Source: CAVXEF01 sp963827315 (lineage in GTDB: Bacteria; Planctomycetota; Phycisphaerae; Sedimentisphaerales; Anaerobacaceae). From it: a stretch of 64,000 bases of DNA. Location: contig CAWHAL010000004.1 in the NCBI GenBank assembly GCA_963827315.1, forward strand, positions 558,001 to 622,000, in the 5' to 3' direction. Shown in pieces: positions 1 through 10,258 of this stretch. Made by a program: the position numbers and the translations under genes. The notes under the pieces are model-generated. The model was not told the origin of the DNA. It saw nothing but the letters and a program-made list of their open reading frames with translations, and did not search any database. The number at the start of each line of letters is the position of its first letter. Positions within the stretch are counted from its first letter, which is position 1.

Positions 1-1
1 G

Positions 2-760
2 AAAAAGGGTGCTAAGGTAAACGCAAAGATAAACAATACCGGGGTAACTGCCTTATGGCTGGCGGCATGGAAAGGGCATACGGAGATCGTCCAGTTCCTG
101 ACAGAAAATGGCGCTGAGGTCAATGCCAAGGATGAAGCTGGCCAAACACCTCTGATAATGGCGGCATGGGAAGGCCATACAGATGCCGTCGAACTCCTTT
201 TGGAAAAAGGTGCTGATATCAATCCAGAGGCTGATAACGGTGATACAGCCTTTATACGGGCGGTGAGTGAGGGTCATATAAAAGTCATCAAAGCCTTTCT
301 GGAAAAGGGCGCTGATGTAAATGCAAAAACAACTAAGGGCTTGACAGCCCTGATGAGGGCGGCGGATGCAGGTCATACGGAAATTGTCAAGCTCCTTCTG
401 GAAAAAGGTGCTAATGTAAACGCAAATACTGGCGTAACAGCCTTGTGGCTGGCGGCATGGAAAGGCCATACAGAAATCGTAAAACTCCTTTTGGAAAAGG
501 GTGCTGATGTCAATGCAGAGACTTACGACGGCAGCACGGCCTTGATGAATGCAGCTATGTGGGGCCATACGGAAATTGTCAAGCTCCTTCTCGAAAAAGG
601 CGCTGATGTCAATGCAAAGGCTAACAATGGCGAAACAGCCTTAGGTGCTGCAAGAAAAAGAAAGGCATTTTTGCAAGAGTCCAAAATAGCAGGAAAGACA
701 GGTTATACAGATATACAGAACACCATATTACTGCTCGAAAAAGCCGGCGCAAAGGAATAG
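2..760 (+). CDS. Ankyrin-repeat protein, 5' end outside window
   Basis: The frame is open from the first bases of the window, so the gene starts upstream and only its C-terminal ~250 residues are seen. It is built almost entirely of ~33-residue ankyrin repeats (about seven), each with the TALxxAAxxGHTEIVKLLLEKGADVNA pattern split by small variations, and it ends with a capping LLEKAGAKE. Ankyrin repeats form a curved solenoid that binds other proteins; no catalytic domain is visible. The next gene is a paralogue ending in the same AGAKE, so the pair arose by duplication. Stretches of the repeats are nearly identical at DNA level (for example about 44-95 versus 431-482), showing recent internal expansion. 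The first ATG inside the window (158) lies mid-repeat and is not the real start. Target unknown. Confidence 0.85.
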   Translation, partial: KKGAKVNAKINNTGVTALWLAAWKGHTEIVQFLTENGAEVNAKDEAGQTPLIMAAWEGHTDAVELLLEKGADINPEADNGDTAFIRAVSEGHIKVIKAFLEKGADVNAKTTKGLTALMRAADAGHTEIVKLLLEKGANVNANTGVTALWLAAWKGHTEIVKLLLEKGADVNAETYDGSTALMNAAMWGHTEIVKLLLEKGADVNAKANNGETALGAARKRKAFLQESKIAGKTGYTDIQNTILLLEKAGAKE

Positions 761-770
761 CCAAAATGTG

Positions 771-840
771 ATACTCGATGCTGGATGCTTGATGCTCGTA
801 ACGCAAATCGACAATCAAGTATCGAGAATCGAGCATCGAG
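771..840. repeat. Imperfect inverted repeat of the ATCGAG type
   Basis: The spacer between the ankyrin genes holds two arms of degenerate units: left 771-798 (ATACTCGATGCTGGATGC then TTGATGCTCG) and right 812-840 (reverse-complement-like, with ATCAAGTATCGAGAATCGAG and GCATCGAG). The same word family recurs near 23953-24010. No coding potential is evident. It looks like a dispersed intergenic repeat that can fold into a hairpin; function unknown. Confidence 0.5.
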
Positions 841-901
841 AACGGGAAAAAATACGCCACGGGCGTATAAAAATGAAAGAAAAAAGGAAAAGGAGAATCC
901 A

Positions 902-2353
902 ATGAAACGAATCTTGTTTTCTATCGTGTGTATTTTTCTGAATCTATCGGTTTTTGCCGAGGCGGACGTATCAGATAAGAATGCTCAACTGATTCAAGCC
1001 GCAAAAAACACTGATGCCAATACCGAAAGTTTTGCGCTGCACAAAGCTGCTTATGAAGGCAATTTTGAAGAAGTCAAAGCCCTTATCGCCAAAGGCGCTG
1101 ATGTCAATGCCAGAGGACCGCGTGATTCTAATTTTACCCCTCTGCTCTTCGCTGCCGCTAAAGGCCATGAAAATATTCGGGGAATATTCGGCGATATCGA
1201 GATAAAAGACAGAACAAAAAATGTAGATTATCCCAGATTATATACAGATATAGTATCTCTGCTGCTTGCTAACGGGGCCGACGTCAACGCAAAAGCTCAG
1301 GATGGCTTCACCGCGCTGCATTCAGCGGCCGTGTTCGGCTACTTAGATATGGCTGAGCTACTTATCGCCAAAGGGGCCGACATAGAAGCAAAAGACGCTT
1401 TTGGTAGAACGCCTTTGTCTGTTGCTGCTCTCAACAATCATAAGGATATAGCAAATCTTCTCATCGCCAAAGGCGCTAAAGTTGACATTTTCATAGCATC
1501 GGCTATGGGAGATATTGAACGCGTCAAGGGTTTTCTGTACAGCGACCCTAATATGATCAATGCCTCCCAAGGCGATTACACACCTCTGCACAACGCGGCT
1601 TACAGCGGACAAATAGAGATGGTGAAATTTCTCATTGAAAAAGGAGCAAATGTTAATGCTAAAATTCAAAATGGCTGGACACCGTTGTTCTGGGCCGCAG
1701 ATAAGGGGCACAAAGACATAGCAGAATTACTCATTGCCAAGGGCGCTGATGTTAACGCAAAAAACAGTTCTGGTTATACGCCATTGTTTATGGCTGCAGA
1801 TAAAGACCGCAAAGATATAGCAGAATTACTTATCGCCAAAGGCGCCGATGTCAATGCCAAAAATGACAGGGGCCAGACAGTTTTGTGGAAGGCGTCGGAA
1901 TACGGCCATACGGAAATCGCCAAGTTGCTTCTGGATAAGGGGGCCGATATCGAAACCAAGGCCAACGACGGCAAAACAGCTTTGTGGCTACCGGCACTGA
2001 AAGGCCATATAGAGGTCGTCAAACTTCTTCTGGCCAAAGGCGCCAACGTGAATAATAAGCAATATAGTGACGGCGCAACTCCACTGATGGCGGCATCGAC
2101 AGGCCGTACGGACGTTTTGCAGCTTTTACTGGGAAAGGAAGTTGAAGTCAATGCCAGGGGAACCACCGACAATGCAACGGCCCTGATTCTGGCGGCGAGG
2201 GAGGGCTGCACAGAAAACGTCAAGCTTTTGCTGGGAAAAGGAGCCGACGTCAATGTCAGGACCAATGACGGGAAAACAGCTTTGGCATTGGCAAAAAGCA
2301 AAGGCAATACAGCTATTGTGCAACTGCTTGAAAAAGCCGGCGCAAAAGAATAA
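902..2353 (+). CDS. Exported ankyrin-repeat protein
   Basis: About 483 residues. I choose ATG 902 because a good Shine-Dalgarno (AAGGAGA) lies just upstream and the protein then begins with a classical signal peptide (MKRILFSIVCIFLNLSVFA); the longer frame from 785 would translate the intergenic repeat. After the signal come roughly twelve ankyrin repeats, interrupted near residues 85-110 by a non-canonical insert (GIFGDIEIKDRTK) and near 190-205 by a shortened repeat. The protein is predicted periplasmic or surface-exposed. It is paralogous to the preceding ankyrin gene (identical EKAGAKE end). It lies 47 bp upstream of trpB, but nothing links it to tryptophan synthesis. Partner unknown. Confidence 0.85.
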   Translation: MKRILFSIVCIFLNLSVFAEADVSDKNAQLIQAAKNTDANTESFALHKAAYEGNFEEVKALIAKGADVNARGPRDSNFTPLLFAAAKGHENIRGIFGDIEIKDRTKNVDYPRLYTDIVSLLLANGADVNAKAQDGFTALHSAAVFGYLDMAELLIAKGADIEAKDAFGRTPLSVAALNNHKDIANLLIAKGAKVDIFIASAMGDIERVKGFLYSDPNMINASQGDYTPLHNAAYSGQIEMVKFLIEKGANVNAKIQNGWTPLFWAADKGHKDIAELLIAKGADVNAKNSSGYTPLFMAADKDRKDIAELLIAKGADVNAKNDRGQTVLWKASEYGHTEIAKLLLDKGADIETKANDGKTALWLPALKGHIEVVKLLLAKGANVNNKQYSDGATPLMAASTGRTDVLQLLLGKEVEVNARGTTDNATALILAAREGCTENVKLLLGKGADVNVRTNDGKTALALAKSKGNTAIVQLLEKAGAKE

Positions 2354-2400
2354 CAAGGGAAAACCCTGCGGGCAAATTCAATTGCTAAAGGTATGAAGGT

Positions 2401-3579
<1,179 letters not shown>

Positions 3580-3671
3580 AAGAGTAGATGAGTGAATGAG
3601 AGAATGGGTGGATGAGTTAACGCATCAACTCATTTACGCATAAACGCATTTACGAAAAGAGGCACAAGGCT
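3580..3671. repeat. Low-complexity trpB-trpA spacer
   Basis: 92 bp of GATGAGTGAATGAG-like and CATTTACGCATAAACG-like words. GATGAGTTAACGCATC is near-palindromic, so the spacer is internally repetitive and can fold. It resembles the other degenerate repeat tracts of the window. No ORF. Possibly an inserted repeat that separates trpB from trpA without breaking either. Confidence 0.4.
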
Positions 3672-4490
3672 ATGAAAACATATAGGCAAGTTTTTTCCGA
3701 ATTGGCAAAAGCAAAAAGAGCAGCGTTAATCCCGTTTTTTGTGATAGGTGACCCTGACTTCGAGACTAGCCTCGATATTGTCAAAGCGGCCATCGACGCG
3801 GGGGCCGACATCCTCGAATTGGGCATACCGTTCTCCGACCCGATAGCGGATGGCCCCACAATTCAGAAAGCAGATATCCGTGCAAGGAACAGTGGTATGA
3901 ATGTCGCAAAAGCATTAGAGTTTATCGGCAAAGTCAAAAACTACAAAGACATCCCCATCGGGTTGCTAATGTATTACAACTTGGTTTACCAGTACGGCAC
4001 GGAAAAATTTTTCAGGGATTTTCATCGGGCAGGTGTCAACAGCGTCTTAGTTGCTGATTTGAGCATTGACGACGCCGACGAAATCACTGGTCCCGCCGCC
4101 TCGGCGGGTGTTGATACTGTTTTTATGGTCACTCCAAACACCGAAGCCAAAAGAATGAAGTTGATAGCTTCGAAGACGACCGGCTTTATTTACGCGGTGT
4201 CGTTGCTGGGTGTAACGGGAAGCAGGGAGAACCTTTCAGATTCCGTCAAAGTGCTGGTCGGCAAGCTAAAGAAAGAAACTCGCGTTCCGGTGTGCGTTGG
4301 CTTCGGCATAAGCAAGCCGGAGCATGCTGCCGAGGTCGCAAAAGCTGGCGCCGATGGCATCATCATCGGCTCGAAAATAGTTGGCATTATCGAGGAAAAT
4401 GTGGATAATCCAGAGCGGTGTCTGAGTGAAACAGCAGCGTTTGTCAGCAAGGTTAGGGCGGCGCTGGAACAACAGGCCGCCAGAAAATGA
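3672..4490 (+). CDS. trpA: Tryptophan synthase alpha chain
   Basis: 272 residues (E. coli 268). TIM-barrel subunit that cleaves indole-3-glycerol phosphate to indole, which is channelled to TrpB. The hallmark ILELGIPFSDPIADGPTIQ carries both catalytic acids, E49 and D60, at the canonical positions. GFGISKPEHA and DGIIIGSKIV form the phosphate-binding end of the barrel. It follows trpB. The stop overlaps an out-of-frame ATG, but the next gene has its own ribosome site 20 bp further on. No frameshift or truncation. Firm assignment. Confidence 0.96.
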   Translation: MKTYRQVFSELAKAKRAALIPFFVIGDPDFETSLDIVKAAIDAGADILELGIPFSDPIADGPTIQKADIRARNSGMNVAKALEFIGKVKNYKDIPIGLLMYYNLVYQYGTEKFFRDFHRAGVNSVLVADLSIDDADEITGPAASAGVDTVFMVTPNTEAKRMKLIASKTTGFIYAVSLLGVTGSRENLSDSVKVLVGKLKKETRVPVCVGFGISKPEHAAEVAKAGADGIIIGSKIVGIIEENVDNPERCLSETAAFVSKVRAALEQQAARK

Positions 4491-4522
4491 CTACAGGTTT
4501 TGAATGTTTCACGGAGGTTATT

Positions 4523-5155
4523 ATGAGCAAGGTGTTGTATATCAAGGCGTCGCCGATAAGTGAGCGGTCGTATTCGGTGGCGGTGGCAGATGCATTTGTG
4601 GAAGTATACAAGAAGGCACATCCGAAAGATAATGTGAAGGTGCTGGACGTTTTCGCGGAAAAGCTGCCTTCGTTCGATGGTGCCGCGGTGTCAGGCAAAT
4701 ACAAAATAATGCACGGCAAGCCGCACAGCGCCGAAGAAAAAGCGGCATGGGAAAAGGTGGTTGCGGTTATCAATGAATTCAAGAGCGCAGATAAGTTCGT
4801 GTTTGCCGTGCCGATGTGGAATTTCTCTATCCCTTATCGTCTCAAGCAGTATATCGACATCATTGTCCAGCCTGGCTTGACTTTTTCAATGGATGAGAAA
4901 GGAAATTATATCGGCCTGGTGAAAGACAAGCCGGTTTTTATCGCTTACTCACGCGGCGGCAGATACCCGCCCGGCTCCCAGCAGGAAGCTTTTGACCTCC
5001 AAAAAAGGTACTGGGGGCTGATTCTCGCTTTTATGGGATTAAGTAACATCCGCGAGGTTATTGTTGAACCGACTCTTACCGAGGGTTCTGAAGTTGCTCA
5101 AAAGCAGAAAACGGAGGCTGTCGAAAAAGCAAAAAAGATTGCTTTGACCTTTTGA
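4523..5155 (+). CDS. azoR: FMN-dependent NADH-azoreductase / quinone reductase
   Basis: 210 residues, typical for the AzoR flavodoxin-fold family (about 200). Start at 4523 is set by GGAGG seven bases upstream; the longer frame from 4487 overlaps trpA. Visible motifs: N-terminal ASPISERSYS (FMN phosphate loop), VPMWNFSIPYRLKQYIDII (FMN isoalloxazine-contacting MxNFxxPxxLKxYID motif) and YSRGGRYPPGS. These enzymes reduce quinones and azo compounds with two electrons in the cytoplasm. Located just after trpBA on the same strand and possibly co-transcribed. Physiological substrate cannot be read from sequence. Confidence 0.9.
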   Translation: MSKVLYIKASPISERSYSVAVADAFVEVYKKAHPKDNVKVLDVFAEKLPSFDGAAVSGKYKIMHGKPHSAEEKAAWEKVVAVINEFKSADKFVFAVPMWNFSIPYRLKQYIDIIVQPGLTFSMDEKGNYIGLVKDKPVFIAYSRGGRYPPGSQQEAFDLQKRYWGLILAFMGLSNIREVIVEPTLTEGSEVAQKQKTEAVEKAKKIALTF

Positions 5156-5218
5156 ATTGTCTGCTTTAATTTCTCCGTATTTTATTTTTTGTCTTCTGAA
5201 AAATCGGAACAGGTTCCA

Positions 5219-6106
5219 TCACTTTTCAGACCTGGAGCCTTCGGTTCTGGGAGGGGAGTAATAGTACTGTGGATACCGCCCCCAGCGGCCAAGTATCCTT
5301 TCATTTTCTCCGAGCCTGTTCTCGAGGTCTCTAAGCTGCCGAGTTATGTCTTCATTTGTTTTCGAAACATTCGCTTCGAGTTTCTGGTAGTTATCCTTCA
5401 CAGTTGCTACTGTCTTGTCGAGCTGTTGCATACTTTTATCGAGTTTATCGAGCTGCGGACAGGCTGCATTGAGCTTGTTTTCAAAGTCTTTGAGCTTTTG
5501 TTCAATTGTGCTATCGAACTCCAGTTTTTTTAGCTTGGCTCTGGATTCAGCTTCTCTCGTCCAGACTTCCCTGTCTGCCTGAAGTCGTTTTATCCTCTCG
5601 TCTATCTGATTCGCTTCGTTGTCCCGTCTTTCGGTATTTGCCAGTAGCTCCTTGGCTTTCTCGTAGCACCGGATTGCCTGTATAAAATCGTCGGGGTCAT
5701 TTTGGAAATCCCAGGTCTTGGCGGAAAAATGTTCTGCAAGGCCCAAATAGTATTTGTACTCGAGCATGCTTTTTGTACTCAGCGTCCTCGGCGCAATTTC
5801 TTTTTTGTTATAGGTTGATGCCGCCATCCCGCCTTCCTGCACTTCTTCGACGACGATTTTGTTTTTGTCTTCCGAAATCAATCTGCCGGAGACAGAGCCC
5901 CCGTTGTTGAGCTGGAAATCCGCCATTTTGACAAAATCCAGTTTTTTGCCTGACTTCTCAGCCTGTTGAGAGGTTTGCCTGGTTTCGCCTTCTGACTCGG
6001 CGGAGTTCCCATCTGCGTTTGTTTCAGCCGCTGCGCCGTTGACCGAGCAGTTAAGAGCCGAGACGAACAGCAATATCCCTGCGATTATTGTACTGATGGT
6101 TTTCAT
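5219..6106 (-). CDS. Exported coiled-coil protein of unknown function
   Basis: 295 residues. N-terminal signal peptide (ISTIIAGILLFVSALNC, probable cleavage after NGAAA). A polar Ser/Glu-rich linker follows. Residues about 70-110 read as a small beta domain (FQLNNGGSVSGRLISEDKNK), then a helical segment of ~50 residues. About 150-270 is a long charged coiled coil (ERIKRLQADREVW, LDKLDKSMQQLDKTV). The tail is Tyr/Pro-rich (YPQYYYSPP). GGGAGG lies ~10 bases before the ATG. Convergent with azoR, divergent from mutS. No family recognised; probably periplasmic or surface structural. Confidence 0.75.
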   Translation of the reverse strand: MKTISTIIAGILLFVSALNCSVNGAAAETNADGNSAESEGETRQTSQQAEKSGKKLDFVKMADFQLNNGGSVSGRLISEDKNKIVVEEVQEGGMAASTYNKKEIAPRTLSTKSMLEYKYYLGLAEHFSAKTWDFQNDPDDFIQAIRCYEKAKELLANTERRDNEANQIDERIKRLQADREVWTREAESRAKLKKLEFDSTIEQKLKDFENKLNAACPQLDKLDKSMQQLDKTVATVKDNYQKLEANVSKTNEDITRQLRDLENRLGENERILGRWGRYPQYYYSPPRTEGSRSEK

Positions 6107-6147
6107 TGTTCCGGCCTCCCGAATAATAGGTTTTCCAACAGCTTTTC

Positions 6148-6156
6148 ATTATATCA
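6148..6156 (-). promoter_or_regulatory. Extended -10 promoter for the exported coiled-coil gene
   Basis: On the minus strand the sequence reads TGATATAAT, a perfect extended -10 (TGnTATAAT), about 42 bases before the ATG at 6106. No good -35 lies 17 bp upstream (TTTCGC), which is acceptable for extended -10 promoters. This would give a leader of ~35 nt. The 152-bp spacer also must hold the mutS promoter, which I could not place. Confidence 0.5.
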
Positions 6157-6258
6157 TATTTGACCCTGTAGCGAAAAGTGCAGGAATATGATAAACTGCT
6201 CCGAAGCGGTATGGGATGAACAAAGTTCGGATGACGAAGAAAGGGTGGATGCTTCGTA

Positions 6259-8889
6259 ATGACTACGGCCCCTGATGAAAAGCTGACGCCTGCGATGATG
6301 CAATTTTCTCGCTTCAAGCAAAAATACCCGGACTGCATATTGTTTTTCCGAATGGGGGATTTTTACGAGACTTTTTACGAAGATGCCGCGATATGCTCAC
6401 GCGTTTGCGGCATTGCCCTTACCAGTCGAAGCAAAGGTGACAATCCCATACCTTTGGCCGGCGTGCCGTATCACGCAGTTGACGGATACCTCAAGAAGAT
6501 GCTCCAGGCCGGCTATAAGGTAGCCGTCTGCGAGCAGGTCGAGGACCCGAAGACCGCAAAGGGCGTCGTCAAGCGCGACATCGTTCGGATTGTCACGCCC
6601 GGCACACTTACCGATGACATTCTCTTAGATGCAAAAAAAGATAATTTCCTCTGTGCTCTGGGCCTGGGGACAAAGTCGGGTGCCGCGATTAGCTGGGTCG
6701 ATATATCCACCGGACACTTTTTCGTTCAGCACGTTTTGGAGGAAAAGCTGCTCGATGAACTTTTGAGGCTCTCACCGGCCGAGTGTCTGCTGGCCGATGG
6801 ACGCGGCGAATTGTTCGAAGCTGAAACAAAAAAGTTCACCGCCGATATTGCTCAACTGACCACAGCCGTCGTAACCGAGCGCCCCGCGTGGTATTTCGAC
6901 CCTTACCAGGCAAAGCAGAGATTGTTGAAACATTTCGGCACAGCGACACTCGAAGGCTTCGGCATCAAGGACGGCAATGACGGCCTTATTGCACCAGCCG
7001 GCGCCATCATCGAATACCTTAATGAAACGCAGAGGACTACGCTCGGCCATATTCAGAGTCTGAAAAAAGTCGACCGCAAGAAATTTCTGGAGATTGACCA
7101 GACCTCGCTGCAAAGTCTCGAAATCCTGCGAACCATTCGTACCGAAAGCAGGAGAGGTTCGCTTCTCGATTGCCTCGATGAAACACTGACCGGTATGGGC
7201 GCCCGCAAGTTCCGAAACTGGCTCTGTATGCCGCTTTGTGACCTCAGTACTATTGAATTGCGCCAGGATGCAGTCGAAGAGTTAAAAAGTAGCGACACAA
7301 AACTGTCTGAAATCCGTATGCTGCTTTCACAAATCGCTGATACCGAAAGAATCGCTGCCCGCATCAGCACCTTTCGCGCAACCCCCAGAGACCTGCTCGC
7401 TCTGGCAGCCACGCTGCACCAGATACCACAACTGCGGCAGATTTTGCAGACGTTCGGTGCCGGTTTGCTTTTGCAGCTTGCCCAGAGATGTGACAGTATG
7501 GATGACTTGGCTGATTTGCTCGAATCGGCAATCGAGCCTGATAGTCCGCCGCACCTTCGCGACGGCGGCGTGATAAGGACCGGCTTCAGCGAAGAGCTTG
7601 ATGCGCTGCGCTCGGTTTCCAGGGATGGCCGCACCTGGCTGCGCAACTATCAGAAGACACAAATCGAGCAGACCGGCATCAGCAATCTCAAAATAGGCTA
7701 CAACAAGGTCTTCGGCTATTATATCGAAGTCGGCCACTCATCGGCCCATAAAGTGCCGGCCAACTATGTCCGCAAGCAAACAATCAAAAACGCCGAACGT
7801 TACATAACCGACGAGCTGAAGAGCTACGAAACCAAGGCCCTTGGCGCCGAGGAAAAGGCCCTCGAATTAGAGCAGCAGCTTTTCGAGCAGCTCCGTGCTT
7901 CCGCCGCCCAGTATATCAGCCGATTGCAGAACCTCGCCGACACCCTTGCCCAGTGCGATTGTCTCAGCAGCCTTGCGCATCTGGCCAAGCGCCGCAACTA
8001 CATCCGCCCGAAAATTACTGATGGCGGCGAGCTTGTCATTCGCGAAGGAAAGCACCCCGTCCTTGCCGAGACGCTCGGTTCGGAGTTTACGCCAAACGAT
8101 ATTGAGCTCGGCGGCAAAGCCGGCGACGTGCTCGTTATCACAGGCCCGAATATGTCCGGCAAAAGCACATACATAAGGCAGGTCGCCCTTCTGGTCCTTA
8201 TGGCCCAGGCCGGCTCCTTTATCCCTGCTGAAAGTGCCGAGATTGGTTTAGTCGACAGAATCTTTACTCGCGTCGGCGCTTCCGATGAATTGGTTCGAGG
8301 CCAATCGACATTTATGGTCGAGATGACCGAGACCGCAAATATCATCAACAACGCTTCCGAAAAATCACTGGTGGTTTTGGATGAGGTCGGCCGGGGCACA
8401 AGCACTTACGACGGTCTGGCCCTCGCCTGGGCCATTACCGAGCACATCGCGAACAAACTAAAATGCCGAACGCTTTTTGCCACTCACTATCACGAGCTGA
8501 CCGAGTTAGCGGAGCTTTTCGCAAATGTCAAGAATTGCAATGTCGCCGTCCGCGAATGGATGGACGAGGTAGTGTTCCTGCACAAGATTCTGCCCGGCGG
8601 GACCGACAAATCCTACGGCATCCACGTCGCAAAATTAGCCGGCGTACCAAAACCAATCCTCAAAAGAAGCAAAGAAATCCTTGAAGAACTTGAGAGCACC
8701 TTTGCGAAAGAGGCGACCGGCGACCGCCTCGCCCGCCACAAAACAAAAGAGCCTGACAAAGACTCCCTCTTCGTCCAGAAGCACAAATCCGTCCTCGAAA
8801 AACTCTCATCAACCGATATAAACAATCTCACGCCGATTGAAGCGATTAACTTGTTAAACGAAATAAAGCAGGAAATTAATGAAGCGTAA
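6259..8889 (+). CDS. mutS: DNA mismatch repair protein MutS
   Basis: 876 residues, in the normal range for MutS1. Recognises base mismatches and small loops and recruits MutL. N-terminal domain begins TPAMMQFSRFKQKYPD and contains the mismatch-reading Phe-x-Glu in GDFYETF. The C-terminal ABC-type ATPase has Walker A GPNMSGKSTYIRQ at about 629-641, the signature-region STFMVEM, and DEVGRGTSTYDGLALAW (Walker B plus dimer interface). FATHYHELTEL follows. The full-length helix-turn-helix end (LTPIEAINLLNEIK) is present, so it is intact. The next gene overlaps its 3' end by 11 bp. Firm. Confidence 0.97.
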   Translation: MTTAPDEKLTPAMMQFSRFKQKYPDCILFFRMGDFYETFYEDAAICSRVCGIALTSRSKGDNPIPLAGVPYHAVDGYLKKMLQAGYKVAVCEQVEDPKTAKGVVKRDIVRIVTPGTLTDDILLDAKKDNFLCALGLGTKSGAAISWVDISTGHFFVQHVLEEKLLDELLRLSPAECLLADGRGELFEAETKKFTADIAQLTTAVVTERPAWYFDPYQAKQRLLKHFGTATLEGFGIKDGNDGLIAPAGAIIEYLNETQRTTLGHIQSLKKVDRKKFLEIDQTSLQSLEILRTIRTESRRGSLLDCLDETLTGMGARKFRNWLCMPLCDLSTIELRQDAVEELKSSDTKLSEIRMLLSQIADTERIAARISTFRATPRDLLALAATLHQIPQLRQILQTFGAGLLLQLAQRCDSMDDLADLLESAIEPDSPPHLRDGGVIRTGFSEELDALRSVSRDGRTWLRNYQKTQIEQTGISNLKIGYNKVFGYYIEVGHSSAHKVPANYVRKQTIKNAERYITDELKSYETKALGAEEKALELEQQLFEQLRASAAQYISRLQNLADTLAQCDCLSSLAHLAKRRNYIRPKITDGGELVIREGKHPVLAETLGSEFTPNDIELGGKAGDVLVITGPNMSGKSTYIRQVALLVLMAQAGSFIPAESAEIGLVDRIFTRVGASDELVRGQSTFMVEMTETANIINNASEKSLVVLDEVGRGTSTYDGLALAWAITEHIANKLKCRTLFATHYHELTELAELFANVKNCNVAVREWMDEVVFLHKILPGGTDKSYGIHVAKLAGVPKPILKRSKEILEELESTFAKEATGDRLARHKTKEPDKDSLFVQKHKSVLEKLSSTDINNLTPIEAINLLNEIKQEINEA

Positions 8890-9412
8890 AACAGAACAAG
8901 CGAAGTTATCTGATAAAGAACTGTGCGAGATGGCGAAAAGCAAATCCGGCGTCATAGACGCCCGCATAATCTCTCCATCGGAAGTTGTAACTGCCGGCTG
9001 GGTTCGGCTGAAGTGTCAGTTCGGATGCGATGGTTTTGGCCTGTGCCTCGTCTGTCCGCCATTTACGCCGACGCCGCAGCAGATGCGTGAGGTCCTCGAC
9101 GTTTACCGCCGGGCGATTTTGATTCACTGCGAGCCGGATGCCGACGTAAAAGCGATAGCTGCCGAGCTTGAGCGCGACATTTTCCTTCTCGGCTGCTGGA
9201 AGGCCTTCGGCCTCGGCGCAGGCCCCTGCTATTTTTGCAAGCAGTGTCCCGTTGAGGAAAAGCAGTGTCGTCATTCCGACCGTGCCCGCCCGTCGATGGA
9301 GGCCTGCGGAATCGATGTCTTTTCTACGGTTAAAAAGGTCGGCTTTCCCATCGAGGTCGTCCGAACTACCCGCCAGTGCCCCAATTACTACGGCCTGATA
9401 CTGGTCGCTTGA
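8879..9412 (+). CDS. DUF2284-type metal-binding protein
   Basis: 177 residues. Cysteine-rich pattern CQFGCDGFGLCLVCPPFTPTP at about 40-60, then GPCYFCKQCPVEEKQCRH and EACGIDVF, matching the DUF2284 family of predicted metal (Fe-S or zinc) binding proteins of anaerobes. Thirteen cysteines are seen, many in CxxC-like spacing. Starts 11 bp inside the mutS stop, so translationally coupled to mutS, though a role in repair is not implied. Function of the family is unknown. Confidence 0.8.
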   Translation: MKRKTEQAKLSDKELCEMAKSKSGVIDARIISPSEVVTAGWVRLKCQFGCDGFGLCLVCPPFTPTPQQMREVLDVYRRAILIHCEPDADVKAIAAELERDIFLLGCWKAFGLGAGPCYFCKQCPVEEKQCRHSDRARPSMEACGIDVFSTVKKVGFPIEVVRTTRQCPNYYGLILVA

Positions 9413-9650
9413 TGCGGGGCCCTGTAATTTAAAACCCTGCGTAGCCGATAAAATTGGGTTTGATTGGGTTTGTTTTGAGCAGTTCGTAGTTCGTTGTTCA
9501 TTGTTATTAGTCATTGTTATTACTAAGGTTGCAACCATTTTGGAATCCGCCTGAGGCGGACAAGATTGGGTTTGTTTTGCATAATTTATTGTTTTTGATT
9601 GGTACGCCTTCGCCAAGGCTACGGCGGACAGGCTCCGGCACAAAGAAAAA

Positions 9651-9688
9651 TTAACCACGGATGAACACGGATTTACACGGATTTTTTT
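9651..9688. repeat. CACGGAT-type tandem-like repeat
   Basis: AACCACGGATGAACACGG followed by ATTTACACGGATTTTTTT: three imperfect CACGGAT units, a word common in intergenic DNA of many environmental bacteria. A relative occurs at about 58989-59020 (GATTGCGCAGATTAACACAG then poly-T). Not coding. Confidence 0.5.
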
Positions 9689-9774
9689 CATAATGTTTAG
9701 AAATAATACCTCCCTCCTTTAGTAAGGGCGAACTTGCGCGATTGATGCGAAAATTATGGGGTTTTGGGGGGTGT

Positions 9775-9863
9775 GGTTTTGGCTAAGTCGTTGCGGTGTA
9801 AGTAGTAAGATTTTTTTCAAAAAATACGTTTTAGGGGTCTGACTATCAACGGTTTTGATTGAT
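9775..9863. repeat. Direct repeat module A, copy 1
   Basis: 89 bp starting GGTTTTGGCTAAGTCGTTGC and ending AACGGTTTTGATTGAT. An apparently identical copy lies at 10078-10166. Contains TTTTTTTCAAAAAA, an A/T dyad. No ORF. Confidence 0.8.
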
Positions 9864-9865
9864 TT

Positions 9866-9951
9866 TTTTAGCCACAGAGTTCACAGAGGACACAGGGGGG
9901 AATACCTAAGATACTTAGGTATTCTTTTCATAAATCCTGGATTTGAGAATT
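9866..9951. repeat. Direct repeat module B, copy 1, with perfect hairpin
   Basis: 86 bp starting TTTTAGCCACAGAGTTCACA and ending GGATTTGAGAATT, repeated at 10259-10344. Positions 9901-9923 form a perfect 10-bp-stem, 3-nt-loop hairpin (AATACCTAAG, ATA, CTTAGGTATT). The similarity fades over the next ~40 bp (CTGAATTG, CAAGTAAGCA words). Confidence 0.8.
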
Positions 9952-10077
9952 GGGTTTTTCTGAATTGAGTGCCAGATAAAGAAACAAGTAAGCATGGGTC
10001 CCCTGTTCTCGGCCAAGGGAGCAGCCCTCGGGGATCTGCGATTCGCTTCGAAGGATCTACGCTACGTTTCGAGGTGC

Positions 10078-10166
10078 GGTTTTGGCTAAGTCGTTGCGGT
10101 GTAAGTAGTAAGATTTTTTTCAAAAAATACGTTTTAGGGGTCTGACTATCAACGGTTTTGATTGAT
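10078..10166. repeat. Direct repeat module A, copy 2
   Basis: Second copy of module A, 303 bp downstream of the first. Between modules A and B the second block carries ~92 bp of unrelated sequence that the first block lacks (first block has 2 bp), so the pair is not a simple tandem duplication. Confidence 0.8.
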
Positions 10167-10258
10167 CCTCCTTCGCTTCCGCCGTCGCCAATCCTTCTTC
10201 GCCAAGGCTACGAAAGACAGGGGCTATGGCGGACAGGCAAGCTACGGAGGACAAGTTG

